From the NCBI RefSeq assembly GCF_900094925.1, contig NZ_FMAY01000014.1, positions 71,556 to 135,555 of the forward strand: a stretch of 64,000 bases of DNA, in the 5' to 3' direction. Of the stretch, positions 1-10,555 are shown in pieces. A model generated the notes under the pieces. It made no database searches and was not told the origin of the DNA. It saw only the letters and a program-made list of their open reading frames with translations. A program made the position numbers and the translations under genes. The DNA comes from Kosakonia oryzendophytica (GTDB lineage: Bacteria > Pseudomonadota > Gammaproteobacteria > Enterobacterales > Enterobacteriaceae). Position 1 is the first letter of the stretch. The number at the start of each line of letters is the position of its first letter.

Positions 1-76
1 CGCAGACGTCCACCTGCGCCAGTTGATGAAAATCGTCGCCCACGGCCACGACCTGGCCCGGTACGCCTATACACAT
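1..76 (-). CDS. hybG: HybG hydrogenase maturation chaperone, 5' part only
   Basis: Only the first 25 codons lie in the window; the gene runs off the left edge. The N-terminus begins [13 protein letters not shown], the hallmark of the HypC/HybG family, in which Cys2 carries the Fe(CN)2CO precursor and contacts the hydrogenase large subunit during nickel-iron site assembly. The start is five bases after the hybF stop, as expected for the last gene of a hybOABCDEFG operon. HybG serves hydrogenase 2 maturation in the cytoplasm together with HypD. The identification rests on the distinctive N-terminus plus position. Confidence 0.9.
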   Translation of the reverse strand, partial: MCIGVPGQVVAVGDDFHQLAQVDVC

Positions 77-81
77 CTTAC

Positions 82-420
82 TTACTCCACTTCAATACTT
101 TTGATCTGTACGCCCTCGCTGTGCTCAATATGCAGCGTTGGGCAGTGACAGAGAGGGCACTCATCATGGCGGGTAATTTCCACCGACTGGCTGCAATTCC
201 AGCACCATGCCTGCGCGGGTTTATGGAGGATATGCAACGCGCACCCTTCAGCAAGGGTATCGCGGCAGGCGATATCAAAGCCGAAACGCAGCGCACTCTC
301 CTCCACACAGGCCAGCGCGCCCACTTCCAGCCACACACCGGTCACCTTGCTGGCGCCGTTTTGCCTGGCCTGCTGTTCGATGATCTCCACCGCGTTCTGG
401 CATAGCGATAACTCATGCAT
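82..420 (-). CDS. hybF: HybF, nickel/zinc-binding hydrogenase maturation protein (HypA family)
   Basis: This 112-residue protein has the usual HypA/HybF length and starts MHELSLC; His2 is the nickel ligand in this family. A C-terminal zinc site is visible as two CxxC pairs, CWNC near residue 73 and CPLC near residue 94. HypA-type proteins deliver nickel with HypB to the hydrogenase large subunit, here HybC. The start overlaps the end of hybE by eight bases, so the two are probably translationally coupled, and hybG follows after five bases. It matches E. coli HybF closely in sequence and order. Confidence 0.95.
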   Translation of the reverse strand: MHELSLCQNAVEIIEQQARQNGASKVTGVWLEVGALACVEESALRFGFDIACRDTLAEGCALHILHKPAQAWCWNCSQSVEITRHDECPLCHCPTLHIEHSEGVQIKSIEVE

Positions 421-889
421 GCCGGGCGTCCTTCAGCCGGGTGAGCAACGCTCGGCGACTCACCGACTCGCTCACCGGCAGGGAGAGTGCCATTTTCAGG
501 CAATCATGCGCCAGCGAGGCCCCCTGTTCCGCACGCAGTTCCCGCGCTAATGGTGACATTAACGAACAGCTCAGATACTGCGCAAGGGCGGGCATTTCGC
601 CAACGGTAAAGGTCATTTCGCCATAGGGTAATCGCAGCCCAATACGCTCGCCAACATTGCGACGTACCCAACATTGCTGCGGACCGGGAAAAATCAGCAA
701 ACTCAGCATCCAGGGCGTTATCACACAACCTATCCACTGCCCCTCAAACAGCGTGAAGGGCGTCACCGAGACCGGCATGTGTGGATGCACAAAAGGTAAA
801 TCGTGCATCTCACCTGCGGCCACGGCAGCAAAAGCAGCCTGCACCTCGCTGTGCGGCGAGGCGTCAAAACCAGAGATTTCATTCTGCAT
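413..889 (-). CDS. hybE: HybE, hydrogenase-2 specific chaperone
   Basis: This 158-residue cytoplasmic protein sits between hybD and hybF, as in E. coli, where HybE is a chaperone that binds the HybO small-subunit precursor and helps coordinate large and small subunit assembly before Tat export. It has no signal peptide or membrane segment. A Pro- and aromatic-rich N-terminal half (HPHMPVSVTPF) and the PYGEMTFTVGEMP stretch match the HybE family. It overlaps hybD by 11 bases at its start and hybF by eight at its end. The assignment follows from order and sequence; the family has no catalytic motif. Confidence 0.93.
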   Translation of the reverse strand: MQNEISGFDASPHSEVQAAFAAVAAGEMHDLPFVHPHMPVSVTPFTLFEGQWIGCVITPWMLSLLIFPGPQQCWVRRNVGERIGLRLPYGEMTFTVGEMPALAQYLSCSLMSPLARELRAEQGASLAHDCLKMALSLPVSESVSRRALLTRLKDARHA

Positions 890-1376
890 GCTGAACCTCC
901 CTGGGCGTCAGGACTACACCAGACTCCGCCAGCGCATCCAGCACCGCCTGTAATGCCGTATCGATACTTGCAGCAACGATCGGCGTCAAACCAATATGCG
1001 GCTCCAGTGAGGCCGGAATGACACCGACCAGCGTCAGCTTCGCCGGAAACTCGCCGGTAAAGCGCAGCGCGGACAGCACATCAGACAATCCCAGTTGGTG
1101 CGGGGAAATTTTATTGCTGAACAGCGTGGGCACTTCATCGTCGCGCAGGCAAATGACGCTGCCAGGCTCGCTTTTGCGCGTGACAATGGCGTCTGCAATG
1201 ATCAGATGATCGCGGTTCGCCATCGCGCTCAGCAACTCCATGCCAGCGGTGCCACCATCCAGCACCTCGACCTGTTCCGGCAGGTGGAAACGCTGCTCCA
1301 GCGCTTCCACCACCCGTACGCCGATTGCCTCATCGGTGAGCAAAATATTGCCCACCCCCAACACTAAGATCGACAT
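879..1376 (-). CDS. hybD: HybD, hydrogenase-2 maturation endopeptidase
   Basis: This 165-residue protease removes the C-terminal peptide of the large subunit HybC after nickel insertion. The three nickel-sensing ligands known for E. coli HybD are all present at the same numbers: Glu16 (in LLTDEAIG), Asp62 (in IADAIV) and His93 (in SPHQLG). The N-terminal GVGN motif and the LDGGT motif are typical of peptidase family M52. The start codon shares one base with the hybC stop (TAATG), which indicates coupling between protease and substrate genes. The overlap with hybE is 11 bases. Confidence 0.96.
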   Translation of the reverse strand: MSILVLGVGNILLTDEAIGVRVVEALEQRFHLPEQVEVLDGGTAGMELLSAMANRDHLIIADAIVTRKSEPGSVICLRDDEVPTLFSNKISPHQLGLSDVLSALRFTGEFPAKLTLVGVIPASLEPHIGLTPIVAASIDTALQAVLDALAESGVVLTPREVQHAE

Positions 1377-3079
1377 TACAGCACCTTCACCGACACCACA
1401 TCGTTACCCTCTGCGTCCAGCACGTGTACGGCGCAGGACATACAAGGGTCGAAAGAGTGAATGGTGCGCACCACTTCCAGCGGTTTTTGCGGATCGGCAA
1501 TCGGCGTGCCTACCAGCGACTGCTCGTAGGGACCGGCTTCGTCATTTACGTTGCGCGGTCCGGCGTTCCACGTCGATGGCACGACAGCCTGGTAGTTGCT
1601 GATAGTCCCGTCTTTGATCACGATCCAGTGCGAGAGCATGCCACGCGGCGCTTCGAGGAAGCCTACGCCTTTAAACTCGCCGCTGGCGGGAATATCCGGC
1701 TTCACAAAGGTGGTCATGTCGCCCTTGCCGATGTTGTCGACCAGCGCCTGATACTGCTGGCTGGCAACCTGATGCAGCTCGCAGGCATGCACGGTACGAC
1801 CAATAATGCGGCCCAGCGTAGAGTGCAGTTGCTCTATTCCCAACGTTTTGCCAGTGAGTTTGTGGTAGATCGCCACAATTTCATTGAGTTTGGTGGTCGT
1901 GGATTCGCGCTTCGCCGCCAGTTTACAGAGCATATTGGCCAGCGGCCCCACTTCCACGGTTTTGCCGTAGAAAGTCGGTGACTTCACCCACGAATATTTC
2001 CCGTCTTCCTGCCAGCCGGTGTAATTCGGCACCGTCGTCCCTTGCCATGGCTCTTGCGGCGCTTCGTCTTTATACCAGGCGTGTTTCGCGCCCTCCTGAA
2101 TGCCTTTCACCATAAACGGATCGTTGTATGCGGTGATGGCCCGATAGGTGCTGAGATCGGCGTTTTCGATGTAACCGCCAGGGAACAGGAAACTGCCGTT
2201 TTCACCGTCGGTCGGAAACTCCGGCGTACTCAGGTAATTGACACTGCCTTTACCACGCTCCAGCCACTCCGGATAGAACGCCGCAATCACGGCGGTATCG
2301 ACCTTATAAACCTGTTCGATAAAGGCCTGCAGCTTGTCGATAAACGACTTGAGGTACATCAACCGTTCCAGATTCAACACTTCGATGCCGTCAAGATTGA
2401 TCGGGTTGGCAACACCACCCACCGCCATGTTTTGAATATGCGGCGATTTCCCGCCAAGCAAGGCGACGATGCGGTTGGCATCACGCTGACACTCCAGCGC
2501 CTGTAAATAGTGCGCGACGGCAATCAGGTTCACTTCCGGCGGCAGCTTCATGGCCGGATGTCCCCAGTAGCCATTGGCGAAAATCCCCAACTGACCGCTG
2601 GCAACCAACGCTTTGATTTTGTCCTGCACCTCTTTAAACGTGTTTTCGCTGTTCAGCGGCCAGTCAGAGAGCCCTTTCAGCAGGTTCGCCGCTTTTGCCG
2701 GGTCAGCATTGAGCGCAGACGTGATATCAACCCAGTCCAGCGCCGAGAGTTGGTAGAAGTGCACGATATGATCGTGGATAGTATGCGCGGCCAGAATAAT
2801 GTTGCGAATATACTGGGCGTTGACCGGAACGTTCATATCCAGTGCGCTTTCCACGGCACGGACAGAGGCAATAGCGTGAATCGTCGTACAGACGCCGCAG
2901 ATGCGCTGCATAATGATCCATGCATCCCGCGGGTCGCGGTTCTTCACTATCTCTTCCATACCGCGCCACATCGTGCCTGATGCCCAGGCTTTGGATACAA
3001 CACCGTTTTCAATTTCGCAGTCAATGCGTAAATGACCCTCAATACGGGTCACCGGATCGATGGTAATTCGTTGACTCAT
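1376..3079 (-). CDS. hybC: HybC, hydrogenase-2 large (NiFe catalytic) subunit
   Basis: This 567-residue protein carries the nickel-iron site of the periplasmic uptake hydrogenase 2. Both cysteine pairs are seen: RICGVC (Cys61, Cys64) near the N-terminus and DPCMSC (Cys546, Cys549) near the C-terminus. The sequence continues AVH then a 15-residue tail, so the HybD cleavage point is predicted after His552. There is no signal peptide; HybC is exported by hitch-hiking on the Tat signal of HybO. Its start overlaps the hybB stop by four bases (ATGA). Full length with no sign of damage. Confidence 0.98.
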   Translation of the reverse strand: MSQRITIDPVTRIEGHLRIDCEIENGVVSKAWASGTMWRGMEEIVKNRDPRDAWIIMQRICGVCTTIHAIASVRAVESALDMNVPVNAQYIRNIILAAHTIHDHIVHFYQLSALDWVDITSALNADPAKAANLLKGLSDWPLNSENTFKEVQDKIKALVASGQLGIFANGYWGHPAMKLPPEVNLIAVAHYLQALECQRDANRIVALLGGKSPHIQNMAVGGVANPINLDGIEVLNLERLMYLKSFIDKLQAFIEQVYKVDTAVIAAFYPEWLERGKGSVNYLSTPEFPTDGENGSFLFPGGYIENADLSTYRAITAYNDPFMVKGIQEGAKHAWYKDEAPQEPWQGTTVPNYTGWQEDGKYSWVKSPTFYGKTVEVGPLANMLCKLAAKRESTTTKLNEIVAIYHKLTGKTLGIEQLHSTLGRIIGRTVHACELHQVASQQYQALVDNIGKGDMTTFVKPDIPASGEFKGVGFLEAPRGMLSHWIVIKDGTISNYQAVVPSTWNAGPRNVNDEAGPYEQSLVGTPIADPQKPLEVVRTIHSFDPCMSCAVHVLDAEGNDVVSVKVL

Positions 3080-4248
3080 GCTTTACTCGCCTCATGACGT
3101 TCTTGTCGTTGTAACGGAGGAATAATCGGCAACAGACGTATGAGTAAGATGTACGCACAGACTTCAATTGCCACAAAACCGATAGAAATCAATATCTCTT
3201 CCCAGGCCGGGAAGTAGTGATAGCCATTGCCGGGATTAAACGCTAACAGCGAATAGGAGAGTCGCCACAGAGCGCATCCCAACAGCATGCTTAACGCGCC
3301 GATAAACAGAACACGGGAATCAGTACGCAGACGCGCCGAGCGCAGCACCAACAGCGGGAACATCAGCAGTGCGATTTCCAGCCAGAACATCAGGCTGTAA
3401 AAATCCCCAGCAAAGGCGTAGCTCCACTTGTCGCGCCAGGTGATTTCCCCTACGCGCAGCAGCAAAAAGAGCGCCAGGAGAACGCTTAACGTCCCGGTTA
3501 ACTTCGTAAAGAGCCGCTTTTCATCCGGCCCGTTGCCGCGCAGACTGGCCTGCAACAGCGAACCTTCAAAGATGACGATCGAAAAGCCCATGATAAACGC
3601 GGTCAACAAGGAGAAGACCGGCAGCATTTCGTAGCTTTGCCACAGCGGATAGACCTTGTACCCGGCCGCGATCATCAAAGAGCCCATCGAAGACTGGTGC
3701 ATGGTGGGCAGCAGCGCGCCAAGAGCGATAATAAAAAACATCACCTTATTCAGCCGCCGCAGCGACACTTTCCAGCCCAACCGCTCCAGCAGCGCGGGCG
3801 CGAACTCCAGCGCCATCACACCGATGTAAATCGTCATACAGACGGCAGTTTCAAACAGGACCGAGTTCACGTTGAAGTGCCCCGGGATGTAAAAATAGGG
3901 CAGATTCCAGTAACGTCCGACGTCAATGGTGATGGACAAACCGCCCAGCGAATAACCAAACAGACTGGCCAGTAATGCCGGGCGCACCAGTGGATGGTAG
4001 TCGCCACGGTTAAAGGCATATACCGCCCAGGCGAGCGCCCAGCCGCCGCAAGCGAAACCGGTGCCGATCAGCAAATCGAAAGCGATCCAGATCCCCCACG
4101 GATAACCACCGTTAAGATCCGAAACCGATCCCAGACCGAAGATCAGACGCTTGAGGATAAAGATCCCGCACAGCACGATCAGCGGGGCAAAAAGCAGTAT
4201 TGGCTTGCTGAACAGCTTGCCGCCCAACGGTTGCGGATCATGACTCAT
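3076..4248 (-). CDS. hybB: HybB, hydrogenase-2 membrane quinone-linked subunit
   Basis: This is an integral membrane protein of the NrfD/PsrC family, 390 residues from the chosen start, with about ten hydrophobic segments and no haem motif. In hydrogenase 2 it links electron flow from HybA to the menaquinone pool. The reading frame is open nine codons further upstream, but the internal ATG ([11 protein letters not shown]) is preferred because it matches the E. coli N-terminus. Either start overlaps the end of hybA; the chosen one overlaps by 11 bases. Conserved stretches include [12 protein letters not shown] and [13 protein letters not shown]. Confidence 0.96.
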   Translation of the reverse strand: MSHDPQPLGGKLFSKPILLFAPLIVLCGIFILKRLIFGLGSVSDLNGGYPWGIWIAFDLLIGTGFACGGWALAWAVYAFNRGDYHPLVRPALLASLFGYSLGGLSITIDVGRYWNLPYFYIPGHFNVNSVLFETAVCMTIYIGVMALEFAPALLERLGWKVSLRRLNKVMFFIIALGALLPTMHQSSMGSLMIAAGYKVYPLWQSYEMLPVFSLLTAFIMGFSIVIFEGSLLQASLRGNGPDEKRLFTKLTGTLSVLLALFLLLRVGEITWRDKWSYAFAGDFYSLMFWLEIALLMFPLLVLRSARLRTDSRVLFIGALSMLLGCALWRLSYSLLAFNPGNGYHYFPAWEEILISIGFVAIEVCAYILLIRLLPIIPPLQRQERHEASKA

Positions 4249-5221
4249 GATCGTCGCCTCCTTCATGGTGCTCATTCTTCGTATGTCGACGTACCAACGC
4301 CGTCAGCCCCGCCAGCACAGCCAGCGGCAACATCATGCCTTTGTACACCGTATGCTGAACATGTTCCGAACGGGCACCGGTCGCCAGATCATCCAGCGCT
4401 GGTAACCCCAGCACCTCGTAAGGCACGCCGGTCAGCACCAGCACCTGTGTGCCGCCCCCCTCTTTTTCACCGTACAGATGTGGGTAGTAGCTGGCGACAG
4501 TGTGTTGATAGGTGTCGGCGGAGGTGAGCGTTTGCCGGGGGTAGTGATACTCAGTACCCGGTTTTAGCGAGAGGCGTTTTTTGGCTTCCGCCAGTAACTC
4601 TTCGCGCGTGCCGAAAATCACCGCACCGGCAGGACAGACTTCCACACAGCCAGGCAATCCGCCTTTATCCAGACGCTCAACGCCTTTCTGGTTACAGAGC
4701 TGGCATTTGTGCAGTTCACCGAACGGATTGTTGTAATCGTATTTCGGCACATCGAAAGGACAGGCGACCATGCAGTAGCGGCAACCGGTACAGACGCTGG
4801 CGTCATAATGGACGATGCCGGTTTTACTGTCCTTCTTCAGCGCCTGAACCGGGCAAACAGAGACACAGTTGGCATCCACACAGTGCATGCACTGCTTTTT
4901 GATATAGGCGTAGCCATCATCGAGGCGATCTTTGTTCACCCCGCTGCCGCTATGCCAGACCTGAATGATGTTATTGGTGTATGGCGAAAGTTTGTCGTTG
5001 TTGGACCAGGTTTGTTGACCCTGCGGATTACGTTGCGGGGTATTGATGTCCTGGCAACGGGTCACGCAAGCCTGACACCCCACACAGAGCGTGGAGTCGT
5101 AGAGCATGCCCAACGCGCCGGGGATCGGCGGGCGGTTCTCTGCGGCGGCAAAACTCGTCGACGAGCCTGCCGCCAGCAACGCCCCGCCGGACGCCACTTT
5201 TAGAAAATTACGTCTGTTCAC
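4238..5221 (-). CDS. hybA: HybA, hydrogenase-2 ferredoxin-like electron-transfer subunit
   Basis: This 327-residue periplasmic iron-sulfur protein starts with a twin-arginine signal ([15 protein letters not shown]), so it is exported folded. Four cysteine clusters for [4Fe-4S] centres can be read: [37 protein letters not shown], and CQLC followed by CVEVCP. A hydrophobic segment near residues 290-310 is the C-terminal membrane anchor, followed by a His- and Glu-rich tail. It passes electrons between HybO and HybB. It starts two bases after the hybO stop. Confidence 0.97.
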   Translation of the reverse strand: MNRRNFLKVASGGALLAAGSSTSFAAAENRPPIPGALGMLYDSTLCVGCQACVTRCQDINTPQRNPQGQQTWSNNDKLSPYTNNIIQVWHSGSGVNKDRLDDGYAYIKKQCMHCVDANCVSVCPVQALKKDSKTGIVHYDASVCTGCRYCMVACPFDVPKYDYNNPFGELHKCQLCNQKGVERLDKGGLPGCVEVCPAGAVIFGTREELLAEAKKRLSLKPGTEYHYPRQTLTSADTYQHTVASYYPHLYGEKEGGGTQVLVLTGVPYEVLGLPALDDLATGARSEHVQHTVYKGMMLPLAVLAGLTALVRRHTKNEHHEGGDDHES

Positions 5222-5223
5222 GG

Positions 5224-6342
5224 TTAGTCTCCCTGTGAGTCAGCGTCGTTTTTCTTTTGCTGACGCCCCAGCTCGCGCACCGTCATAACGCCTACGCCCG
5301 CCACCAGACCCACTACGCCGCCCAGCAGACCAACGGCCGTTGCCGAAACCGCGCCCCCCTCTTTCAGGTTGACATCGGGTTTCTCTGCCCGCGGCGTAGG
5401 GTTCTCGACATGCGCCAGTTGATGGATGCCTTTATGGAAGCCAATGCCTTCTTCATTACAACCATAACAGGGGTGACCGATCGCCACTGGCCAGACGCCG
5501 CCCACATCGCAAAATTGCAGCGTGGAGCAGTTACCGTAGGTTTCCGGCCCTTTACAGCCTAAGTGATAGAGGCACCAGCCTTCACGATGGCCCTGATCGC
5601 CAAACGCTTTCGCAAAGCGTCCGGCATCAAAGTGCGGACGGCGTTCGCAATGCTCGTGGATCAGCCGACCATAGGCAAAAGCAGGACGGTTTTTGGCATC
5701 CAGCGCAGGCGGTTTGCCAAAGGTAATGATGTGCGCCACCGTCGCGAGGAAGTTTTGCGGGTTCGGCGGACAGCCTGGAATGTTGATCACGGTTTTACCC
5801 GGCAACACCGATTGCAGGCTTACCGCACCGGTAGGATTGACGCCCGCCGCGGCCACACCGCCCCAGGCGGAGCAGGAGCCGATGGCGATGATCGCCGCCG
5901 CGTTTTCTGCCGCTTTACGGATATGTTCCACAATAGGCTCGCCAGCCACCATGCAGTAAATCCCGCCGTCTTTCATCGGAATTGAGCCGTCAACCACCAG
6001 CACATACTTCCCTTTATATTGCTCGAGCGCGCGGTGTTTGTTCTCCTCAGCCTGATGACCAAAGGCAGCAGAAAGCACTTCGTGGTATTCCAACGAAATG
6101 GTTTCCAGTACCAGGTTTTCAATAGTGGGGTGGGTAGAGCGAAGCAGCGATTCGGTACATCCGGTGCACTCCTGTGCGCCAATCCAGATAACCGGTGGAC
6201 GTTGAGGATGACTGACGGCTTCCGCCATCTCAGCAGCAGCCTTGCCGCTTAATCCCATGGTGGCCGCTAACGCAGCACACAGCTTCATAAAATCACGACG
6301 GCTCACACCCTGTGATACAAAATGTTGATTCTCTCCTGCCAT
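5224..6342 (-). CDS. hybO: HybO, hydrogenase-2 small subunit
   Basis: This 372-residue protein equals E. coli HybO in length. It starts with a twin-arginine signal ([19 protein letters not shown]) that exports the HybO-HybC dimer. Cysteine ligands for the iron-sulfur chain are visible in [25 protein letters not shown] and the C-terminal block [13 protein letters not shown] through GHPCYGC. A hydrophobic anchor near residues 335-355 holds the complex in the membrane. It is the first gene of the operon; the 241 bases upstream to yghW must hold the promoter, but I could not identify a clear FNR or ArcA site there. Confidence 0.97.
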   Translation of the reverse strand: MAGENQHFVSQGVSRRDFMKLCAALAATMGLSGKAAAEMAEAVSHPQRPPVIWIGAQECTGCTESLLRSTHPTIENLVLETISLEYHEVLSAAFGHQAEENKHRALEQYKGKYVLVVDGSIPMKDGGIYCMVAGEPIVEHIRKAAENAAAIIAIGSCSAWGGVAAAGVNPTGAVSLQSVLPGKTVINIPGCPPNPQNFLATVAHIITFGKPPALDAKNRPAFAYGRLIHEHCERRPHFDAGRFAKAFGDQGHREGWCLYHLGCKGPETYGNCSTLQFCDVGGVWPVAIGHPCYGCNEEGIGFHKGIHQLAHVENPTPRAEKPDVNLKEGGAVSATAVGLLGGVVGLVAGVGVMTVRELGRQQKKNDADSQGD

Positions 6343-6583
6343 TTACTTGTTATCCCTTAGCCTGGACTAGGATTATTCTCCTCCCCTTTGGGAACAGAAT
6401 GCTGCGATCGCCCCGACAATTAATCACATAAAAAACAAGGGTATTATGCAAAAAGTTGATGCGGTTCACAGTAGGCACAAAAGAAATAGGGGCTTGTGGG
6501 CACAAAACGACAAAAAAAAATGAAAGCCACCCTCGACAAAAGTGACCTTCACTAAAGAGAACTACATTGAGCAAAGCTTATTT

Positions 6584-6871
6584 TTAGGTTTCGAGGCGGT
6601 AACCCGCCATAAAAAATCGGATCACAGTGCTGGAGTGGCTCTCGCGGAAGAAGTCCATCACCATGTCCTTATCCAGCCCGTAACGACGCGTAAGAATGCC
6701 TGCTTCCCACGCGCTGAGTTGACGATCGCCGGTTTTTTCAAACATGCGATGCGAAAACCCGAGTACAAAACCACGCTTATAATCCGGGCAGAAATGCGCC
6801 ACGTTACTGGCGCTATCCGCCTGTGACGCATTCAACCCGGCCATCAAACCCTTACCAAAATGGTTGTCCAT
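6584..6871 (-). CDS. yghW: YghW, conserved small protein (DUF2623)
   Basis: This 95-residue protein matches E. coli YghW over its whole length, including [16 protein letters not shown] and the run [18 protein letters not shown]. No function is known. No signal peptide or membrane segment is seen. The frame is open five codons further upstream, but ATG at 6871 is chosen because it gives the E. coli length and has a GAGGGG ribosome site eight bases before it. It lies upstream of the hydrogenase-2 operon on the same strand, as in E. coli, which hints at a link to anaerobic growth without proving one. Confidence 0.93.
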   Translation of the reverse strand: MDNHFGKGLMAGLNASQADSASNVAHFCPDYKRGFVLGFSHRMFEKTGDRQLSAWEAGILTRRYGLDKDMVMDFFRESHSSTVIRFFMAGYRLET

Positions 6872-6937
6872 CGCTACTCCCCTCAATCGCTATATAAAAA
6901 ATTATATATCGATCTTTAATGGGGGCAATAGCGCTGA

Positions 6938-8587
6938 TTAAAACGCCACCCACTCATCAGACGAAGCGGCTTCTTTTTTCGCTGCCCCGCGTGATAAATC
7001 CGGTTTTACCAGCTTCGGTGCAGCCGGTTTATGCTGCTCTTCGCTGGAGAGACGGAACTGCTGGACGGAACGCTGCAACTCTTCTGTCTGGCGTTCCAGC
7101 GCAGCAGCAGCAGCAGAAACTTCCTCAACCAGCGCGGCGTTCTGCTGGGTAACGTTATCCATTTGCGTAATCGCCACCCCCACCTGAGAAATGCCTTTAC
7201 TCTGTTCAGAAGAGGCGGAGGCTATTTCTTTCATAATGGTGGTGACTTCAGTGACCGCGCGCAGAATACCTTCCATTGTGGTGCCCGTATCGTTAACCAG
7301 CTGTGCACCTTTTTCTACGCGGCTAACCGAGTCGGCAATCAGCGTTTCAATCTCTTTTGCTGCGCCCGCACTGCGGCTGGCAAGGTTGCGAACTTCCCCG
7401 GCAACCACTGCGAACCCGCGGCCTTGTTCACCTGCACGCGCCGCTTCAACGGCGGCGTTCAACGCCAGGATGTTGGTCTGGAACGCAATGCTGTTAATGA
7501 CGTTGGTGATTTCAGCAATTTTCTTCGAACTGCCGGAGATCCCATCCATCGTGGTGATCACTTCTTTTACCAGTGAACCGCCTTTACTTGCCGTCACCGA
7601 GGCCGCCTGCGCCAGCTCGCTTGCATGGCTGGCGTTCTCTGCATTCAGTTTCACTGTTGAGGTCAGTTCTTCCATACTGGCGGCGGTTTCTTCAAGCGCG
7701 GCAGCCTGCTCTTCAGTACGGGAAGAGAGATCGTTATTACCGGATGAAATTTCTGTCGCACCGCGCCAGATATTCTCACTGCCGTGGCGGATGCTGCTTA
7801 CCGCTTCACGCAGGCTGTCCTGCATCGCTAACAGCAGCGGTACCAGTTGCCCCACACAGTTACGGCCAAAATCTTCCAGCGGCTGGCTGAGATCGCCTTG
7901 CGCCATCAGACCGAAGTGCGACCGAATACGTGCCAGCGGTTTCACCATCATGGTGACCAGATAACGATCGGTGAACAGCAGGATCAGCAGACCAAATACC
8001 ATCGCCGCAATTAGCGCATTACGCGTGCTGCTGGTTTGCCCGTCAACCAGGATCCGGGTCTGATCCAGCATCGCGCTGGCGGTTTTATTAAAACTTTCAG
8101 TGGCCGCGCCAAAGGTACGGCTCAGCACCGGGGTCACTTCGTTGGCCTGTTTACGGTAAGCCTCCGGCGTGCCTTGCTGCGCCAGTTGCATCTGCGGCGT
8201 GATCCCCTGGTCGAGCAATGCCTGCCAACCGGCAATCACTTGTTCGGAGACTTTTGGATCCATCGGACCCGGAGATATCGCTTTAAAGTCCGCCAGTCGA
8301 CGCCCCATGTTATCCAGCGCCTGTTGGACCGGCGCCATATCCGGTGATCCACCCGCAGCTTTGGCTTCCATAACGCGACTGAGACGAGTAACAAACCGAA
8401 AATATTGATCGTTACCCTGACTGAGCAGAGTCATCTGTGACACTAACTGGCGATCAACATCATTGCCATCGGCCACTTTTGACAACGAAAAAACGCTATA
8501 CAACCCGACGCCAGACCACAGCAGACCGAAGATCCCCAGGATCACCAGCATCACGGCTCGTATAGTAAAGTTACGAAGCATACCCAT
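6938..8587 (-). CDS. Methyl-accepting chemotaxis receptor
   Basis: This 549-residue transmembrane chemoreceptor has membrane segment 1 at about 9-31, a periplasmic domain of about 160 residues (four-helix-bundle size, Tar/Tsr class), membrane segment 2 at about 191-209, a HAMP domain, then a long coiled-coil signalling domain. The hairpin tip for CheA and CheW is clear ([20 protein letters not shown], then [15 protein letters not shown]). The ligand is unknown. The last five residues are EWVAF, similar in spacing to the NWETF tether for CheR/CheB, so it may bind the adaptation enzymes weakly. Salmonella has a receptor gene in this neighbourhood; E. coli K-12 does not. Confidence 0.93.
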   Translation of the reverse strand: MGMLRNFTIRAVMLVILGIFGLLWSGVGLYSVFSLSKVADGNDVDRQLVSQMTLLSQGNDQYFRFVTRLSRVMEAKAAGGSPDMAPVQQALDNMGRRLADFKAISPGPMDPKVSEQVIAGWQALLDQGITPQMQLAQQGTPEAYRKQANEVTPVLSRTFGAATESFNKTASAMLDQTRILVDGQTSSTRNALIAAMVFGLLILLFTDRYLVTMMVKPLARIRSHFGLMAQGDLSQPLEDFGRNCVGQLVPLLLAMQDSLREAVSSIRHGSENIWRGATEISSGNNDLSSRTEEQAAALEETAASMEELTSTVKLNAENASHASELAQAASVTASKGGSLVKEVITTMDGISGSSKKIAEITNVINSIAFQTNILALNAAVEAARAGEQGRGFAVVAGEVRNLASRSAGAAKEIETLIADSVSRVEKGAQLVNDTGTTMEGILRAVTEVTTIMKEIASASSEQSKGISQVGVAITQMDNVTQQNAALVEEVSAAAAALERQTEELQRSVQQFRLSSEEQHKPAAPKLVKPDLSRGAAKKEAASSDEWVAF

Positions 8588-9504
8588 AATATTATCCTTG
8601 CGGTGAAAGTAGATTCTCGCCTGCGGGCGAAACTTAACTTCTTATCGGCAAGTTTTAGAAAAGTTGTATGGTTCGCTTAAAATTTTTTGTGCGTCATGGA
8701 ATACCACTTATCACCTCAACTGGTAGATCCAGTATCCTCACAGAACGTTATTCTGCTAACTTTATGCCATATTTCCCTTCACCACCAAAAAGAGGGCAAT
8801 GCAAAAACACACATCATAACCGACTAATTTATAATGATTTTTTTATTTATAATTTTTATGAAAAAAATTGAAAATACTTTTCACCAGAAAATGATAATTA
8901 TTAACAACCTTTAGCAAAAGGCTAAAACAGCGGGTACATATAAGGATTACGTTATATCGATATGTTGATAAAAAGAGACCGCGCGCCTTTTTCTTAAAAC
9001 AATCAAAAAAACGCCTCAGGAAATATTAAAATATATAAACAAACGCTTCAGTAAAATATCCAAACAGGGTGTTAAGTGTACTTTAAACGTAAGTTAAGAA
9101 TTATTAAAACATACTCACGCCCAGCTTGGGGACAGACATCTTTATGTGCAATCTGGAACAACCTGAAACAACAAAACCCAGGTGCCATGCGACCTGGTCG
9201 AGAGATTACGAACTCAACGCTCACCATGTCCGCTCTCTCACCGTGAGCGTATATGCGCCGTATTGCTTATTTTTTCATACATTCACAAATATTATGAATC
9301 GCACCTCATTATTTATGAGGAGGTTATTTTTCAACCGTTTCTCTCAGCCGTTTTGCCAGACAATATCTGGTTACCTAACGTAAATTAAAACAGCTATTGC
9401 CCCTCGGTGAGGCGATTTTAATATAGTGAATCGTCTGTTATTTGATCGATTCATGCACCTCGTTCAGCATAAAGATCGACAATACCGGTCTCCCTGCGGG
9501 AGAT
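8588..9504. other. Gene-poor AT-rich region between the chemoreceptor and yghX genes
   Basis: About 900 bases without a convincing coding sequence. The first part (8588-9060) is AT-rich and must contain the promoter of the chemoreceptor gene. From 9060 the sequence shows a repeated TTAA-type box (listed separately), then several inverted repeats: 9178-9183 with 9192-9197 (CCAGGT/ACCTGG), 9219-9224 with 9243-9248 (GCTCAC/GTGAGC), and 9304-9309 with 9315-9320 (CCTCAT/ATGAGG). A run of six T follows at about 9270. This could be a small RNA or leader. A short CTCCC/GGGAG hairpin at 9491-9503 lies just after the yghX stop. Confidence 0.5.
9071..9098 (+). promoter_or_regulatory. Direct-repeat box of three TTAA hexamers at 11-base spacing
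   Basis: Three hexamers, GTTAAG (9071), TTTAAA (9082) and GTTAAG (9093), are separated by exactly five bases each. A fourth weaker copy (TTAAAA) follows in phase at 9104. Direct hexamers with five-base spacers are how OmpR-family response regulators such as PmrA, PhoP and QseB bind. A -10-like CATACT follows around 9110, so a promoter reading rightwards is possible. Which regulator would bind is unknown. Confidence 0.4.
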
Positions 9505-10398
9505 TCATCCCTGGCGCAGGTACTTTTCGAACCAACCGAGAGTGCGCTGCCAGGCCAGTTCCGCCGCAGCACGGTCATAGCGCGGCGTAGAGTCGTTGTG
9601 AAAACCGTGATTCACCCCCGCATAAATGTACGCCTCATAGACTTTGTGGTGCGCTTTCAATGCCTGCTCATAGGCAGGCCAGCCTTCGTTAATGTTTTTA
9701 TCCAGTTCAGCGTAATGCAGCAGCAGGGGCGCGTTAATTTTCGCCACATCCGCGGCTGGCGGTTGACGACCATAGAACGGCACGGCGCAATTCAGCTCCG
9801 GATAAGCCACTGCCGCTGCATTCGAAACGCCGCCGCCATAGCAAAAACCGGTGATCCCCACTTTTCCGCTGGCATCCGGGTGTTGGCGCATAAATTCGAC
9901 AGCGGCAAAGAAATCATTCATTAGCTTTGTCGGATCGACCTTTTGTTGCAACTCACGCCCTTCATCATCATTGCCGGGATAGCCGCCTACGGAACTCAGA
10001 CCGTCCGGCGCTAACGCCAGGTACCCCGCTTTTGCCACCCGACGCGCCACATCTTCAATGTAAGGGTTGAGACCACGGTTTTCATGCACCACCACCACCG
10101 CCGCTATTTTCCCGGTGGCTTTCGTTGGCCTGACAAGATATCCCCTCACTTCACCATGCCCGTTTGGCGACGGGTAGGTGATATATTCCGGGTGAATATC
10201 CGGATCGGTGAACACCACCTGCTCCGCCAGCGCGTAATTCGGCTTAAGCAGGTTAAACAGCGCCAGCGCCGTCATCCCTCCTACCGCGTACTTACCGGCC
10301 AGATGTAAAAATTCGCGCTTGTTGATTTTGCCGTGCGCGTAATAGTCGTAGTAGTCGAGTAATTCCTGAGGAAAGTCTTTCGCTGTTAAACGCGTCAT
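9505..10398 (-). CDS. yghX: YghX, dienelactone hydrolase family protein
   Basis: This 297-residue alpha/beta hydrolase has the dienelactone hydrolase triad: Cys186 in GFCYGGG, Asp233 in [11 protein letters not shown] and His264 in GVNHGF. These enzymes open cyclic lactones or act as carboxyl esterases; the natural substrate is unknown. Residues about 36-58 are hydrophobic and could act as a signal or anchor (a [15 protein letters not shown] stretch looks vaguely Tat-like but lacks twin arginines). The frame is open 58 codons upstream, but ATG at 10398 matches E. coli YghX and has GGAGAC before it. The copy in E. coli K-12 is usually annotated as a pseudogene; here the gene is intact. Confidence 0.9.
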   Translation of the reverse strand: MTRLTAKDFPQELLDYYDYYAHGKINKREFLHLAGKYAVGGMTALALFNLLKPNYALAEQVVFTDPDIHPEYITYPSPNGHGEVRGYLVRPTKATGKIAAVVVVHENRGLNPYIEDVARRVAKAGYLALAPDGLSSVGGYPGNDDEGRELQQKVDPTKLMNDFFAAVEFMRQHPDASGKVGITGFCYGGGVSNAAAVAYPELNCAVPFYGRQPPAADVAKINAPLLLHYAELDKNINEGWPAYEQALKAHHKVYEAYIYAGVNHGFHNDSTPRYDRAAAELAWQRTLGWFEKYLRQG

Positions 10399-10555
10399 CA
10401 CATGTCTCCGCTCGTTTTTTCCTTCTAAGCAAAGCATAGCGGTCCGTTTTCTGCACAAAAAATGTTCAACTATCAGACTGACCTTTGATGTGCAGAAATC
10501 CGGCGATAAGATAGAAACGTTGTTTCGAATTAGCCTGTACAATAAAGGAGACATC

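Noticed and set aside
6343..6583. FNR-like sequence TTGATGCGGTTCAC upstream of hybO
   Set aside because: Only the left half fits TTGAT-N4-ATCAA; the right half is too poor to call a site.
9126..9383. 85-codon open frame in the gene-poor region
   Set aside because: No good ribosome site at its start, unusual composition, and it overlaps the inverted repeats; it is more likely part of a non-coding transcript.
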